Shown: positions 17,582 to 26,616 of the stretch, piece after piece
Position numbering within the stretch: position 1 is the first letter of the stretch
Layout: every line of letters begins with the position of its first letter
NCBI RefSeq assembly: GCF_016793595.1
Contig: NZ_JAEULY010000002.1
Span: 186,001 to 250,000, forward strand
Direction of reading: 5' to 3'
Length of the DNA stretch: 64,000 nt
From: Phreatobacter sp.
Lineage (GTDB): Bacteria > Pseudomonadota > Alphaproteobacteria > Rhizobiales > Phreatobacteraceae
Notes under the pieces: model-generated
What the model saw: only the letters and a program-made list of their open reading frames with translations
Told to the model about the DNA's origin: nothing
Databases searched by the model: none
Made by a program: the position numbers and the translations under genes

Positions 17582-19258
17582 ATGAATGTTCAGCGCCTGT
17601 CACCGCTGCACGCCGCCACGCCCTCGCGCATCGCCATCGCGGCCCTTCTCGCCTTTGCACCGCTGCCGGTTCTCGGCGCCGAATTCGACGCGGCCTCGCA
17701 CATCGATGCCGTGACGGTGTTTCCGGATGGCGCCAGCGTCACCCGCCGTTTCGTCGTCGACCTGCCGGCGGGCGAGCACACCCTGATCGTCAACGATCTG
17801 CCGGTCGCCGCCGATCCGGGATCGCTGCGGGTCGCGGGCGCGGGCGAGGGGCGCCTGACCGTCGGTTCGGTCGATGCGCGCCAGCCACGCGTGACCGAGC
17901 GCCCCGATCCGGAGCGCCTTCGCCGCCTCGAAACGCTGCGCGACGAGCGACTGTCGCTCGATGACCGCATCTCGGCCGAGCGCATCCGCAAGCGGGCGGC
18001 CGAGGCACTGACGGCCCCCGGCACGCTGTCGGCGGGCGAGCGCGGGCTCAATGTCGGCGAGGCGCGGCTGGCCATGGCGGCGGCTCTCGAAGAGACGCTC
18101 GCCGCCGACCGCGCCATCCGTGAGGCCGAGCGTCGCCAGCGCGTGCTGGACCGCGAGATCGCCGAGGTGGAAGCCGGCCTGCGCGCCCAGCCGCCGCGCC
18201 GGCTCGAGGCGCGCGTCGCCGTGGAAGCCTCCGCGCCGTTCCGCGGCGAGCTGACCCTGACCTATTCCGTGCGCGGCGCGCGCTGGGCGCCGGCCTATGA
18301 CGCGCGGCTCTCGACCAGTGGGCCGAAGCCGGCGCTTGAACTTGTCCGTCGCGCCGAGGTGACCCAGCAGACCGGCGAGGACTGGTCGGGCGTCGCGCTC
18401 ACCGTGTCCACCGTCCGGGTCGCGCGCGGCGGTTCCGCGCCCCGGCTCGGCTCGCTCATCGTGCGCTTCGACGAACCGCGCGGTGTCGGCGGCGGCGCCA
18501 TGCTGGAGAGCCAGACCGAGCCGTCGCCGCGCGCGCTGGCCGCGCCCGCCCCGATCACCGCGCAGGACCAGGCGCAACGGCGCGGCCGGGTGCAGGAGGC
18601 CGAGGCCGAGGTCGATATGTCCGGCTTCCAGGCCTCCTTCGCGATACCGGGACGCAGCAGCGTCGCCTCGGGCGACGGCTCACGGGCGCTCCGCATCGGC
18701 TCCAGCGCCATCGAGCCGGAACTCGTCTCGCGCGCCGTGCCGAGCGTCGATCCGACCGCCTATCTCGAAGCGCAGTTCCGTCATGCCGGCGACGCGCCGC
18801 TGATGGCGGGCCGCATCGCCGTCTATCGCGATGGCATCTTCGCCGGGCGCTACCAGCTCGCCGCGGCGACCCGCGACGACCTCGTGACGGTCGGTTTCGG
18901 GCCCGACGACCTCGTGCGGATCGAGCACCAGATCCTGCGCCGCACCGACGGCTCGTCGGGAATCATCTCGACGTCGAAGACCGAGGAACACACGTTCCGC
19001 ATGGCCGTGCGCAACGGCGCGCGCAGCGCCCGGCGCGTGGTGATCGAGGACCGGATTCCGGTCAGCGAGGTGCAGGACATCACGGTCGAGCCCCTTTCCG
19101 GAATGACCGCCCCGACCGCCCGTGACGTCCGCAACCGGCGCGGAATCGTCGAATGGAGCTTCGATCTGCCAGCCGGCGGTTTCAACGAAATCCGCCATGG
19201 CTGGCGGCTGCGCTGGCCCTCCGACCGGCAGATCCGGCCGGTTCAGGGCCGCTCCTGA
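17582..19258 (+). CDS. MuiA-like exported protein (DUF4140/DUF4139)
   Basis: The 558-residue protein has a signal peptide (residues 1-33, ending PLPVLGA). The N-terminal DUF4140 region starts SHIDAVTVFPDGASVTRRF (about 35-135), followed by a charged helical stretch (about 105-195). The C-terminal DUF4139 beta domain (about 200-555) starts ELTLTYSVRGARWAPAYDARL and contains VTQQTGEDWSGVALTVSTV and TEEHTFRMAVRNGARSARR. Proteins of this type are named mucoidy inhibitor A; their biochemical role is not settled. It starts at ATG 17582, with its ribosome site in the hairpin after pstB. No partner gene adjoins. Confidence 0.87.
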   Translation: MNVQRLSPLHAATPSRIAIAALLAFAPLPVLGAEFDAASHIDAVTVFPDGASVTRRFVVDLPAGEHTLIVNDLPVAADPGSLRVAGAGEGRLTVGSVDARQPRVTERPDPERLRRLETLRDERLSLDDRISAERIRKRAAEALTAPGTLSAGERGLNVGEARLAMAAALEETLAADRAIREAERRQRVLDREIAEVEAGLRAQPPRRLEARVAVEASAPFRGELTLTYSVRGARWAPAYDARLSTSGPKPALELVRRAEVTQQTGEDWSGVALTVSTVRVARGGSAPRLGSLIVRFDEPRGVGGGAMLESQTEPSPRALAAPAPITAQDQAQRRGRVQEAEAEVDMSGFQASFAIPGRSSVASGDGSRALRIGSSAIEPELVSRAVPSVDPTAYLEAQFRHAGDAPLMAGRIAVYRDGIFAGRYQLAAATRDDLVTVGFGPDDLVRIEHQILRRTDGSSGIISTSKTEEHTFRMAVRNGARSARRVVIEDRIPVSEVQDITVEPLSGMTAPTARDVRNRRGIVEWSFDLPAGGFNEIRHGWRLRWPSDRQIRPVQGRS

Positions 19259-19387
19259 CGCGCGGGAGCGCCGCTCGGCCGCACTTGCCTCTCGGTCAGC
19301 GATCCTTTATCCGCACCCTGCAAGGGCCCCGGCCGGAAGCGATGACCGCTCAGCCGGGGTTTGCCTTGCCGTGGAGGATGAAGAACC

Positions 19388-20677
19388 ATGGCAAATGTTG
19401 TGGTCGTCGGTTCCCAGTGGGGCGACGAGGGCAAAGGCAAGATCGTCGATTGGCTGTCGAGCCAGGCGGATGTCGTCGTCCGGTTCCAGGGCGGCCATAA
19501 TGCCGGCCATACGCTGGTCATCGACGGGGTCACCTACAAGCTGTCGCTCCTGCCGTCCGGCATCGTGAGGCCGGGCAAGCTCTCGGTCATCGGCAACGGC
19601 GTCGTCATCGACCCGCATGCGCTGGTCGCCGAGATCGAGCGCGTCTCGGCGCAGGGCGTCGCGATCGCCCCGGAGACGCTGCGGATCGCCGAGAATGCCT
19701 GCCTCATTCTGTCGCTGCACCGCGAACTCGACCAGCAGCGCGAAGGCGCCAGTGCCGGCACCAAGATCGGCACCACCGGACGCGGCATCGGCCCGGCCTA
19801 CGAGGACAAGGTCGGCCGCCGCGCCATCCGCATGACCGATCTCACCGATCTGCCGGCCCTCGGGCCGAAGATCGAGCGCCTGCTGGCCCACCACAATGCG
19901 CTGCGTCGCGGCCTGAACCTCCCCGAGATCGAGGCGCAGGCGATCTACGACGAGCTCGCCGCCGTCGCGCCCAAGGTGCTGCCCTACGTCACCACGGTCT
20001 TCGACCTGCTGGACGAGACCAAGCGCGCCGGCAAGCGCATCCTGTTCGAGGGTGCGCAGGGCACGCTGCTCGACATCGATCACGGCACCTATCCCTTCGT
20101 CACCTCGTCCAACACGGTGGCGGGGCAGGCGGCCATCGGCTCCGGCATGGGTCCGGGCGCGATCAACTACGTGCTCGGTATCACCAAGGCCTACACGACC
20201 CGCGTTGGCGGCGGCCCGTTCCCGACCGAGCTTCATGACGCCGATGGTCGCACCATGGGCGAGCGCGGCCGTGAATTCGGCACCGTGACCGGGCGTCCGC
20301 GGCGTTGCGGCTGGTTCGACGCGGTGCTGGTGCGCCAGGCGGTGAAGACCAATGGCATCGACGGCATCGCGCTGACCAAGCTCGACATCCTCGACGTGTT
20401 CAAGGAGATCAAGGTCTGCGTCGCCTACGAACTCGACGGAAAGCGGCTGGATATTCTTCCTGCCGGCGCCGACGCGCAGGCGCGGGCAACACCCATCTAC
20501 GAGACCATCGAGGGCTGGGATTCCACCACGATGGGTGCGCGCACCTGGGGTGAGTTGCCTGCGCAGGCGATCAAATATGTTCGCCGGATCGAGGAATTGA
20601 TTGGCTGTCCAGTCGCGTTACTATCGACAAGCCCGGAGCGTGACGACACGATTCTGGTGCGTAACCCCTTCGAGTAA
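19388..20677 (+). CDS. purA: Adenylosuccinate synthetase PurA
   Basis: GTP-dependent conversion of IMP and aspartate to adenylosuccinate, the first committed step to AMP. At 429 residues it has the usual length. The P-loop [11 protein letters not shown] includes catalytic D13; H41 lies in GGHNAGHT. Other signatures are [30 protein letters not shown] and the guanine-binding TKLDILD. The start is ATG 19388 behind GGATGAAGA. The next gene starts 27 bp later and is probably cotranscribed. Confidence 0.97.
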   Translation: MANVVVVGSQWGDEGKGKIVDWLSSQADVVVRFQGGHNAGHTLVIDGVTYKLSLLPSGIVRPGKLSVIGNGVVIDPHALVAEIERVSAQGVAIAPETLRIAENACLILSLHRELDQQREGASAGTKIGTTGRGIGPAYEDKVGRRAIRMTDLTDLPALGPKIERLLAHHNALRRGLNLPEIEAQAIYDELAAVAPKVLPYVTTVFDLLDETKRAGKRILFEGAQGTLLDIDHGTYPFVTSSNTVAGQAAIGSGMGPGAINYVLGITKAYTTRVGGGPFPTELHDADGRTMGERGREFGTVTGRPRRCGWFDAVLVRQAVKTNGIDGIALTKLDILDVFKEIKVCVAYELDGKRLDILPAGADAQARATPIYETIEGWDSTTMGARTWGELPAQAIKYVRRIEELIGCPVALLSTSPERDDTILVRNPFE

Positions 20678-20704
20678 GAGTTGAGGGGCTGAGAGCGAGT
20701 TTCG

Positions 20705-22288
20705 ATGGCCGACTATACGCCCCTCATCTCCCGTGCCGTTGGGGCATTGGCGCAGAACACCGGCGAAGCGCGCCGCGCGGTGTATGAGCGGGCTCGCGCT
20801 GCGCTGCTCGCGCAGTTGCGCGGCATCAACCCGCCCTTGCCCGAAGAGCAGATCACCCGGGAGCGCACCGCGCTCGAGGAGGCGATCCGCAAGGTCGAGG
20901 CCGAGAACGCCACCGAGGGTCTGGACCAGCTTCTGGAACGGGAGCTGATGGGTCTCGCGCAGCAGCGCACGACCCGCGCGGAACCGATCTCCATCGGCGG
21001 TGCGCGCAGCGTCAGCGCTGCGGCTCAGGATGCCGAGCAGCTCGGCGATGCCGCCGCTTCGACCCGCCGCGCGGCGCGCGACCAGCTTTCGGTCGGTGCG
21101 GGACGCCCGGCCGAGGAGGATCGTGTCGAGCCTGCGCTCGATCCTGCCAGCCCCTTCGTTAGCGCCAATGATGCCGGGCGCGCGCCGATCCGGCCGCGCG
21201 TTTCCGTGCTTGGCGACGAGGAGGAGGCGCCGCGTCGTCGCGGGCGTGGCGGCCTGATCGCGCTCCTGATCGTGTTGATCCTGCTGGGTGGCGCGGGTGC
21301 CCTCGGCTGGTATGTCGCGACTTATCATCCCGAGCGCATCCCTGCGCAGTTGCGAACCATTGCGTCCGCGCCTCCGGCGCAAGCCCCGCCCCCGGCCCCG
21401 GCTCCCGCGACCGACCCGGAGCGGCCCAAGACCTCCGATCGGGTGGGCGGCGCGCAAGCGCCAAGCCCGGCTCCTGCCCCCAGCGCAACGCCTTCCGCTC
21501 CGCCCGCACCTGCTCCGCGCCAGATCGTTCCGGTTGATCCGCCGGCAGCGCCGTTGCCGCCGGTCGCGACCGATCCGGCGCCGACAGACACGCCGCCCGC
21601 CGCCAGCGACCCTGCGCCCCAGACCGCAGCGCCCGCACCAGCACCAGCCGATCCGGCGCCGCCGCCGGCGGCCCAGGCGCCGGCTCCGAGCCCGGCCCCG
21701 CCGCTGGTCCAGACACCTGCCCAGCCGCCGCCGGCCGCCGGCAGCATCGCGCCGCAGCGCGCCGCCCTGTTCGAGGAAACGCCCGGCAACGCGGCGGGAA
21801 CGCTGATGCAGGGCTCGGTCATCTGGCGCACACAGACGGTGAGCGTCGGTCCCGGCCAGCCGCCGGATCTCGCTCTCGTCGGCGAGGTGACGATCCCCGA
21901 GCGGCGCATGGTCGTGACCATCACGATCCGCCGCAACCTCGACCAGACGCTGCCTGCCAGCCACACTATCGAGGTGCTGTTCGCCCTGCCGCGCGACTTC
22001 CAGTTCGGCGGAGTCGCGGAAGTGCCGGGCGTGCTGATGAAGGCCTCCGAGCAGGCGCGCGGCGTGCCGCTGGTGGGGCAGGCCGTGCGCGTGACCAACG
22101 GCTTCTTCTTCATCGGCCTGTCGAGCTTCGACATGGACCGCAACACGAACGTTCAGGCGCTCAAGACCCGGCCGTTCTTCGATATTCCGGTGCGCTACGA
22201 TTCGGGCCGCCGCGGCATTCTGACCGTGGAGAAGGGCGCCACGGGCGACCGGGCCATCGAGGAGGCGATGCAGGCCTGGGGCCAGTAA
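20705..22288 (+). CDS. Single-pass membrane protein with proline-rich linker, unknown function
   Basis: The 527-residue protein has three parts. Residues 1-90 form an alpha-helical, charged cytosolic domain (MADYTPLISRAVGALAQN, LLERELMGLAQQR). One transmembrane helix is at about 182-206 (GLIALLIVLILLGGAGALG). A long Pro/Ala linker follows (about 225-355, repeated PAPAP and PPAA units), then a folded C-terminal periplasmic domain (about 360-520) with VTIPERRMVVTITIRRN, IEVLFALPRDFQFGGV and FFDIPVRYDSGRRG. I recognise no named domain; similar proteins accompany purA in relatives. The arrangement resembles a cell-envelope anchor. It ends at a shared bidirectional terminator. Confidence 0.85.
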   Translation: MADYTPLISRAVGALAQNTGEARRAVYERARAALLAQLRGINPPLPEEQITRERTALEEAIRKVEAENATEGLDQLLERELMGLAQQRTTRAEPISIGGARSVSAAAQDAEQLGDAAASTRRAARDQLSVGAGRPAEEDRVEPALDPASPFVSANDAGRAPIRPRVSVLGDEEEAPRRRGRGGLIALLIVLILLGGAGALGWYVATYHPERIPAQLRTIASAPPAQAPPPAPAPATDPERPKTSDRVGGAQAPSPAPAPSATPSAPPAPAPRQIVPVDPPAAPLPPVATDPAPTDTPPAASDPAPQTAAPAPAPADPAPPPAAQAPAPSPAPPLVQTPAQPPPAAGSIAPQRAALFEETPGNAAGTLMQGSVIWRTQTVSVGPGQPPDLALVGEVTIPERRMVVTITIRRNLDQTLPASHTIEVLFALPRDFQFGGVAEVPGVLMKASEQARGVPLVGQAVRVTNGFFFIGLSSFDMDRNTNVQALKTRPFFDIPVRYDSGRRGILTVEKGATGDRAIEEAMQAWGQ

Positions 22289-22341
22289 AGGCCGCACCAC
22301 CGGCGCATCGCGACATCGAGCGGAAGCACCCGCGCCAAAGA

Positions 22342-22369
22342 AAAAGGGAGGTCGCGAGACCTCCCTTTT
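22342..22369. terminator. Bidirectional rho-independent terminator
   Basis: Perfect 12-bp stem AAAAGGGAGGTC / GACCTCCCTTTT with a GCGA loop, followed by GTTTTG on the plus strand and by CTTTTTCTTTG on the minus strand. It lies between the convergent gene at 20705-22288 and rpoH, so it serves both. Confidence 0.93.
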
Positions 22370-22396
22370 GTTTTGTCCGGCGCTGGTGCGCCGCAA

Positions 22397-23305
22397 TCAG
22401 TGAGCGGCGATCTGCGCCAGCTGGGCCGCCGGGCGCTCAATCTCGCGCATCGACTTGACCACCGCGTCCTGGACCTTCTCGAAGGCGCGAACCTCGATCT
22501 GACGGACGCGCTCGCGCGAGACGCCGAAGCGCTCGGCCAGCTCCTCCAGCGTGATCGGGTCGTCCTTCAGGCGACGCTCCTCGAAGATGATCCGCTCGCG
22601 CTCGTTGAGCACGCCGAGGGCACGGGTGAGGGCCGCGCGACGGTTGTCGGTTTCCTCTTCGCGGGCGAGCACGGCTTCCTGGCTGTCGGAATCGTCGGCC
22701 AGCCAGTCCTGCCACTCGCCATCGCCGTCCTCGCGGACAGGCGCGTTCAGCGAAGCGTCGCCGCCGAGGCGGCGGTTCATGTCGATGACGTCCTGCTTCT
22801 CGACGCCGAGCTTGGTGGCGATGATCGCGACCTGATCGGGGCGCAGATCGCCGTCCTCGAGCGCCGAGATGGAGCTCTTGGCCTTGCGCAGGTTGAAGAA
22901 AAGCTTCTTCTGGTTCGCGGTGGTGCCCATCTTCACGAGCGACCACGAACGCAGGATGTACTCTTGAATCGAGGCCTTGATCCACCACATGGCGTAGGTG
23001 GCGAGGCGGAAGCCCTTCTCGGGCTCGAAACGCTTCACCGCCTGCATCAGGCCGACATTGCCCTCCGACACGACCTCGCCGATCGGCAGGCCGTAGCCGC
23101 GATAACCCATGGCGATCTTGGCCACGAGACGCAGGTGGGAGGTGACGAGCTTGTGCGCCGCCTGGCTGTCGCCGTGTTCGCGCCAGCGCTTTGCGAGCAT
23201 GTATTCCTCTTGCGGCTGAAGCATCGGGAACTTGCGGATCTCGTCGAGATAGCGCGACAGACCCGCTTCAGCGGAGAGGATGGGAAGAGATGCGACGTGA
23301 GCCAT
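22397..23305 (-). CDS. rpoH: RNA polymerase sigma-32 factor RpoH
   Basis: Heat-shock sigma factor. The 302-residue protein starts at ATG 23305 behind a strong AAAGGAGG site. It shows sigma-70 region 2 (VTSHLRLVAKIAMGY, EGNVGLMQAVKRFEPEKGFRLATYAMWWI), the RpoH box QKKLFFNLR (132-140) and regions 3-4 (LTLEELAERFGVSRERVRQIE in approximate form). The RpoH box rules out RpoD. Alphaproteobacteria often carry two rpoH genes; which this is cannot be told here. It lies downstream of rluD in the same orientation but has its own 489-bp upstream region. Confidence 0.96.
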   Translation of the reverse strand: MAHVASLPILSAEAGLSRYLDEIRKFPMLQPQEEYMLAKRWREHGDSQAAHKLVTSHLRLVAKIAMGYRGYGLPIGEVVSEGNVGLMQAVKRFEPEKGFRLATYAMWWIKASIQEYILRSWSLVKMGTTANQKKLFFNLRKAKSSISALEDGDLRPDQVAIIATKLGVEKQDVIDMNRRLGGDASLNAPVREDGDGEWQDWLADDSDSQEAVLAREEETDNRRAALTRALGVLNERERIIFEERRLKDDPITLEELAERFGVSRERVRQIEVRAFEKVQDAVVKSMREIERPAAQLAQIAAH

Positions 23306-23794
23306 AGGGCCCTCCTTTCTGGCTCCCGGACCATCCGGCGAGCCCCGGATCGCCCGCCCCAAAGCTCGGGCGACCCGCTGTGCCGCGACTGCGAAACGCC
23401 AGCCGCGACGGATGAGAATACTGACCACAGATCGTGGCGGAAGGGTGACGCAAGCGCCCGCCGCCAGCAAGGTGCGCCGACCTGAGTTTGCATTTGCGCA
23501 AATCAAGGCGATGCGCCCGTGGTGTCTTCACAGACAATACGAAACGGGACGTCGTGTCGTTACACGTTGATGTGAGTGGCTGCAAACTGCGACAACCCGT
23601 CCTGTTTTCCCTGCTCGCGTCCGGTTCGACGCGAAATCGAACGTCAGCGACCGGACGAGCCGGCAATCGCGGAAAGAGAACGACTCTTCTGCACATCTGC
23701 CAGAATGCGGCAGGAACGAACTTTGTTCCATGCGCTTCAGCGCATGTTTCTTGCCTGAGAGCATAGAGCCGGCCGTCGCTGCACGCGCGAAGGA
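23306..23794. other. Long intergenic region between rluD and rpoH
   Basis: The 489 bp have no convincing gene on either strand. A perfect 8-bp palindromic hairpin, CATGCGCT-TC-AGCGCATG, lies at 23729-23746, just past the rluD stop, and could end rluD transcription. The rest should hold the rpoH promoter. I looked for a CTTG-type heat-shock promoter and saw no match good enough to call. Confidence 0.5.
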
Positions 23795-24796
23795 TCAGCC
23801 GGCCTTCTCGAGTGCCGCGACCAGGTGGGCGATGTCCGCGGGGAGGGTGCTCTCAAAGCGCAGATGCGCGCCGCTGACGGGATGCGCGAAGCCGAGGACC
23901 GCGGCATGCAGGGCCTGACGGCCGAGTGCTTCGAGGGCGGACCGGGCAGCGGCGGGCAGCTTGCCGGCCTTCGTCTTGAAGCCCTTGCCATAGGTCTCGT
24001 CGCCGAGCAGCGGGTGGCCTTCATGCGCCAGATGGACGCGGATCTGGTGCGTGCGGCCCGTTTCCAGCCGGCAGGCGATGCGGCTGACGAGACCGCCGGC
24101 GAGCGCCTGCTCGACCTGGACGTGGGTTATCGCCTCGCGCCCGCCCGCGCGCACGGCGATGCGCTCGCGCATCCGCGGGTCGCGGTCGAGCGGCTGGTCG
24201 ATGGTGAAGGCATCGCGCTTCGGCCTGCCCCAGACAAGCGCCTGATAGGCACGCTCCAGCGGCCCCGTGCGGCCGTGGTCGGCGAACTGCGCGGAGAGCG
24301 CGGCATGGGCCTGGTCAGTCTTGGCGACCACCATCAGGCCGGTCGTGTCCTTGTCGAGGCGGTGGACGATGCCCGGCCGTCGGACACCACCGATGCCGGA
24401 CAGGCTTTCGCCGCAATGGGCGATGAGCGCATTGACCAGCGTGCCGGTCCAGTGCCCCGCGGCCGGATGGACAACGAGGCCGGCCGGCTTGTCGATGACG
24501 ATCAGGGCTTCGTCCTCGAACACGACATCGAGCGGAATGGCCTCGGCCTGCGGCGTCGGATCCTCGGGCTCCGGCACCACGACGGCAAGACGGTCGCCTT
24601 CATTGACCCTGTGGCTCGCATCCGTCATGGTCCGGCCGCCGAGCGTCACGTGGCCCGCCTCGATCAGCGCCTTGAGGCGCGAGCGCGACAGGTCCGGCAC
24701 ATGACGCGCCAGCAGCCGGTCGATCCGCTCCCGCGCCTCGTCCGCCCCCACCACGATTTCCGCGCTGCCCGCGCCCACGTCTTGAATCTGCGACAT
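23795..24796 (-). CDS. rluD: 23S rRNA pseudouridine synthase RluD-like
   Basis: RluA-family enzyme that makes pseudouridines in 23S rRNA. The 333-residue protein has an S4 RNA-binding domain (about 22-75, RIDRLLARHVPDLSRSRLK) and the pseudouridine synthase domain with catalytic D148 in HRLDKDTTG. Other signatures are DKPAGLVVHP and ETGRTHQIRVHL. Three ATG codons in a row (24802, 24799, 24796) are possible starts; the last is chosen. They overlap the start of the divergent gene at 24801. RluA-family paralogues look alike, so the exact target site is inferred. Confidence 0.9.
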   Translation of the reverse strand: MSQIQDVGAGSAEIVVGADEARERIDRLLARHVPDLSRSRLKALIEAGHVTLGGRTMTDASHRVNEGDRLAVVVPEPEDPTPQAEAIPLDVVFEDEALIVIDKPAGLVVHPAAGHWTGTLVNALIAHCGESLSGIGGVRRPGIVHRLDKDTTGLMVVAKTDQAHAALSAQFADHGRTGPLERAYQALVWGRPKRDAFTIDQPLDRDPRMRERIAVRAGGREAITHVQVEQALAGGLVSRIACRLETGRTHQIRVHLAHEGHPLLGDETYGKGFKTKAGKLPAAARSALEALGRQALHAAVLGFAHPVSGAHLRFESTLPADIAHLVAALEKAG

Positions 24797-24800
24797 CATC

Positions 24801-25145
24801 ATGACCAACACGCCCAGCGAGCCCGATGTCAATGAGGCCGAGACCCAGGCGGTGGTGCAACGGGTGCGCCGCATCTCGGTCATCTCCTCGGTGATCATGC
24901 TGGCGGGCGTCGGAACGGTGCTGGCCGTGATCGGCTATCGCCTGATGACGACACAGGGGCCGGGCTCCTCGATCACCGGAACGATCCCGCCCGAGGGCCG
25001 CGTCACCTCGGCGATCGCCGCCGATGGCCGCCTGACCGTGACCTATGACCGCGATGGCGGTCCTCTCATCGTCGTCTACGACCTCAGGACGCTGAAGGAG
25101 ACGCACCGCGTCTCGGTTGGCAGGCCGCAGGTGCCGCGCCCCTGA
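24801..25145 (+). CDS. Small single-pass membrane protein (possibly DUF6476)
   Basis: The 114-residue protein starts at ATG 24801, a codon that overlaps the rluD start region on the other strand. One transmembrane helix is at about residues 28-48 (ISSVIMLAGVGTVLAVIGY) and a short periplasmic tail follows with beta-like ITGTIPPEGRVTSAIAADGRL and IVVYDLRTLKETHRV. The arrangement next to rluD is common in alphaproteobacteria; I believe this is the family named DUF6476 but cannot confirm it. Function unknown. It converges with the glutathione transferase gene, 5 bp apart. Confidence 0.75.
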   Translation: MTNTPSEPDVNEAETQAVVQRVRRISVISSVIMLAGVGTVLAVIGYRLMTTQGPGSSITGTIPPEGRVTSAIAADGRLTVTYDRDGGPLIVVYDLRTLKETHRVSVGRPQVPRP

Positions 25146-25150
25146 CCTGA

Positions 25151-25777
25151 TCAGGCCGGAGCGATGAACGGCTGGTATATCTGCCGGAAGGCGGGCAGTG
25201 CTTCCAGCGCCTCGCAATGCCGGGCGAGCGCGGGATAGTCGGCAAAGGCGACGATGCCCGGATGCGCCTCAGTGACGAAGCGCAGCACGGTCGCCACGGC
25301 GATATCCGCATGGCCGATCCTGTCGCCGAACGAGAAGGCACCCCGCCGTTCCGCGCGATCCCGCTCGAGTGCTGCGAGGGCGCCTGCCATCTGCATGCGG
25401 CAGCGGCCTGTCCAGAGTTCCGAGATCTCGGTGTGCAGCCGCTGTTCGTAGAACAGGCTCACCGCCTTGTCGCCGAGACCGGTTGCCAGCGCCGCAATCC
25501 GCAGCGCGCGATGGCGATCCGGCTCGCCGCGCGGAAACAGGGCAGCCTCAGGCGGCACTAGGCTGTCGAGATGGTCGAGGATGGCGTGACTCTCAACCAG
25601 CGCGGTGCCGTCGTCCAGCACCAGGATGGGCACGCGCACCAGCGGATTGAGCGCGGCAACCTTGTCGGCATCGCCGAACACCGACCATGGGCGATGCTCG
25701 AACGCGAGGCCGTAGAGCGTCAGCGCGACGCCGACGCGGCGCACGAAGGGGGAGTCATACTGGCCGACGAGGATCAT
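25151..25777 (-). CDS. Glutathione S-transferase family protein
   Basis: The 208-residue cytosolic protein starts at ATG 25777. It has a thioredoxin-like N-terminal domain (about 1-80) with the glutathione-binding VRVPILVLDDGTALVESHAI, in which the cis-Pro and the ES pair that hold the glutathione peptide are intact. An all-helical C-terminal domain follows, with FGDRIGHADIAVATVLRF (the N-capping region). The catalytic residue sits in the segment GQYDSPFVRRV, where Ser or Tyr could act. Substrate unknown. It stands alone, convergent with the small membrane protein. Confidence 0.88.
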   Translation of the reverse strand: MILVGQYDSPFVRRVGVALTLYGLAFEHRPWSVFGDADKVAALNPLVRVPILVLDDGTALVESHAILDHLDSLVPPEAALFPRGEPDRHRALRIAALATGLGDKAVSLFYEQRLHTEISELWTGRCRMQMAGALAALERDRAERRGAFSFGDRIGHADIAVATVLRFVTEAHPGIVAFADYPALARHCEALEALPAFRQIYQPFIAPA

Positions 25778-25982
25778 AGCGGTGTCCGGGATCGCTTGCG
25801 CCACATTGCCTGCAACAGGGGCGATCGTGAAGCGGCTGGCGACCACGCGACGGCGGCAGCCAGGCGGCCCGCAGGTGATTGCCGGACATTGCTGTTGTCA
25901 GGATTCAGGCAAGCTGCGCACCGTGCCTTGACCCGCGCCCGCCTTTGCGCTTATGAAGCGCCCTCTCGCCGCATGCGGCGCC

Positions 25983-26058
25983 GCTCCCTTCGTCTAGCGG
26001 TCTAGGACGTCGCCCTCTCACGGCGAAAACAGGGGTTCGAGTCCCCTAGGGAGCGCCA
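25983..26058 (+). tRNA. tRNA-Glu (CTC)
   Basis: A full cloverleaf: acceptor stem GCTCCCT / AGGGAGC, anticodon stem TCGCC / GGCGA around loop CTCTCAC (anticodon CTC), T arm AGGGG-TTCGAGT-CCCCT, discriminator G and encoded CCA (26056-26058). A hairpin follows five bases later. No duplicated 3' fragment of this tRNA was seen elsewhere in the window, so there is no proof of an integrated element. Confidence 0.97.
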
Positions 26059-26062
26059 AAAA

Positions 26063-26093
26063 AAAGTCAAAGGCTTAGATGGCCTTTGACTTT
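26063..26093 (+). terminator. Terminator of tRNA-Glu
   Basis: Perfect 12-bp stem AAAGTCAAAGGC / GCCTTTGACTTT with a 7-nt loop, starting 5 bp after the encoded CCA. The T-run is short and lies within the stem. Confidence 0.75.
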
Positions 26094-26280
26094 GGCCCCA
26101 CATTCCGATCCCACACAGACGGCACTGCCGACTTTTGTGCGCGCGTCTCGCTGATCGCTTTAGAATGGAACATATAAAGAACAAAATGAAAGCCCCATGC
26201 GCGACGAATGAGCTGGCAACGTCGGCAAGCTATCCCTTCCTGGCGGCGCGAGTGCGCTACGATCGGCGCAAGCGAGCTGG

Positions 26281-26541
26281 CGCCTATCGATCAAGCGTGC
26301 CAAGGCCTCGGGCCGCGCGGTGGTCCAGCAGATGAAGGCCATGCCGACCGACGACGACTGCTTCGGTGCGGGCAGCATCCGCGTCGATGGCCGGAAGATC
26401 CATCCGGCCTATCTGTTCACTGTGAAATCGCCGCAGGAAAGCCGCGGGCCGGGCGACGTCTACAAGCTCGTCTCGACGCTGCCGGCTGACCAGGCGTTCC
26501 GGCCGCTCAACGAGGGTGGTTGCTCCCTCGTCGGGGCGTGA
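26281..26541 (+). pseudogene. C-terminal remnant of an ABC transporter substrate-binding protein
   Basis: About 87 codons in one frame read as the last quarter of a branched-chain-amino-acid-type binding protein: IKRAKASGRAVVQQMKAMPT, then DGRKIHPAYLFTVKSPQES and ADQAFRPLNEGGCSLVGA up to the stop. No signal peptide, start or upstream homology is present; the frame simply fades out before about 26281. It is therefore a truncated relic. It begins 220 bp downstream of tRNA-Glu, a typical place for debris of past insertions or deletions. It is not related in position to the intact importer at 38633-43114. Confidence 0.75.
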
Positions 26542-26616
26542 GGGACGGGCCGGGCGCCCGATCACCACGGCCGGACGCCTTCGGCCGCGGCGGAGGTGAC
26601 TTGACGAGCGTGACCG

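Noticed and set aside
21360..21750. Repetitive Pro/Ala codons as a DNA repeat or CRISPR-like array
   Set aside because: Irregular low-complexity coding for a linker; no regular repeat-spacer pattern.
23306..23530. A sigma-32 type promoter upstream of rpoH
   Set aside because: CTTG-like boxes are present, but none has a partner at a suitable distance; not good enough to list.
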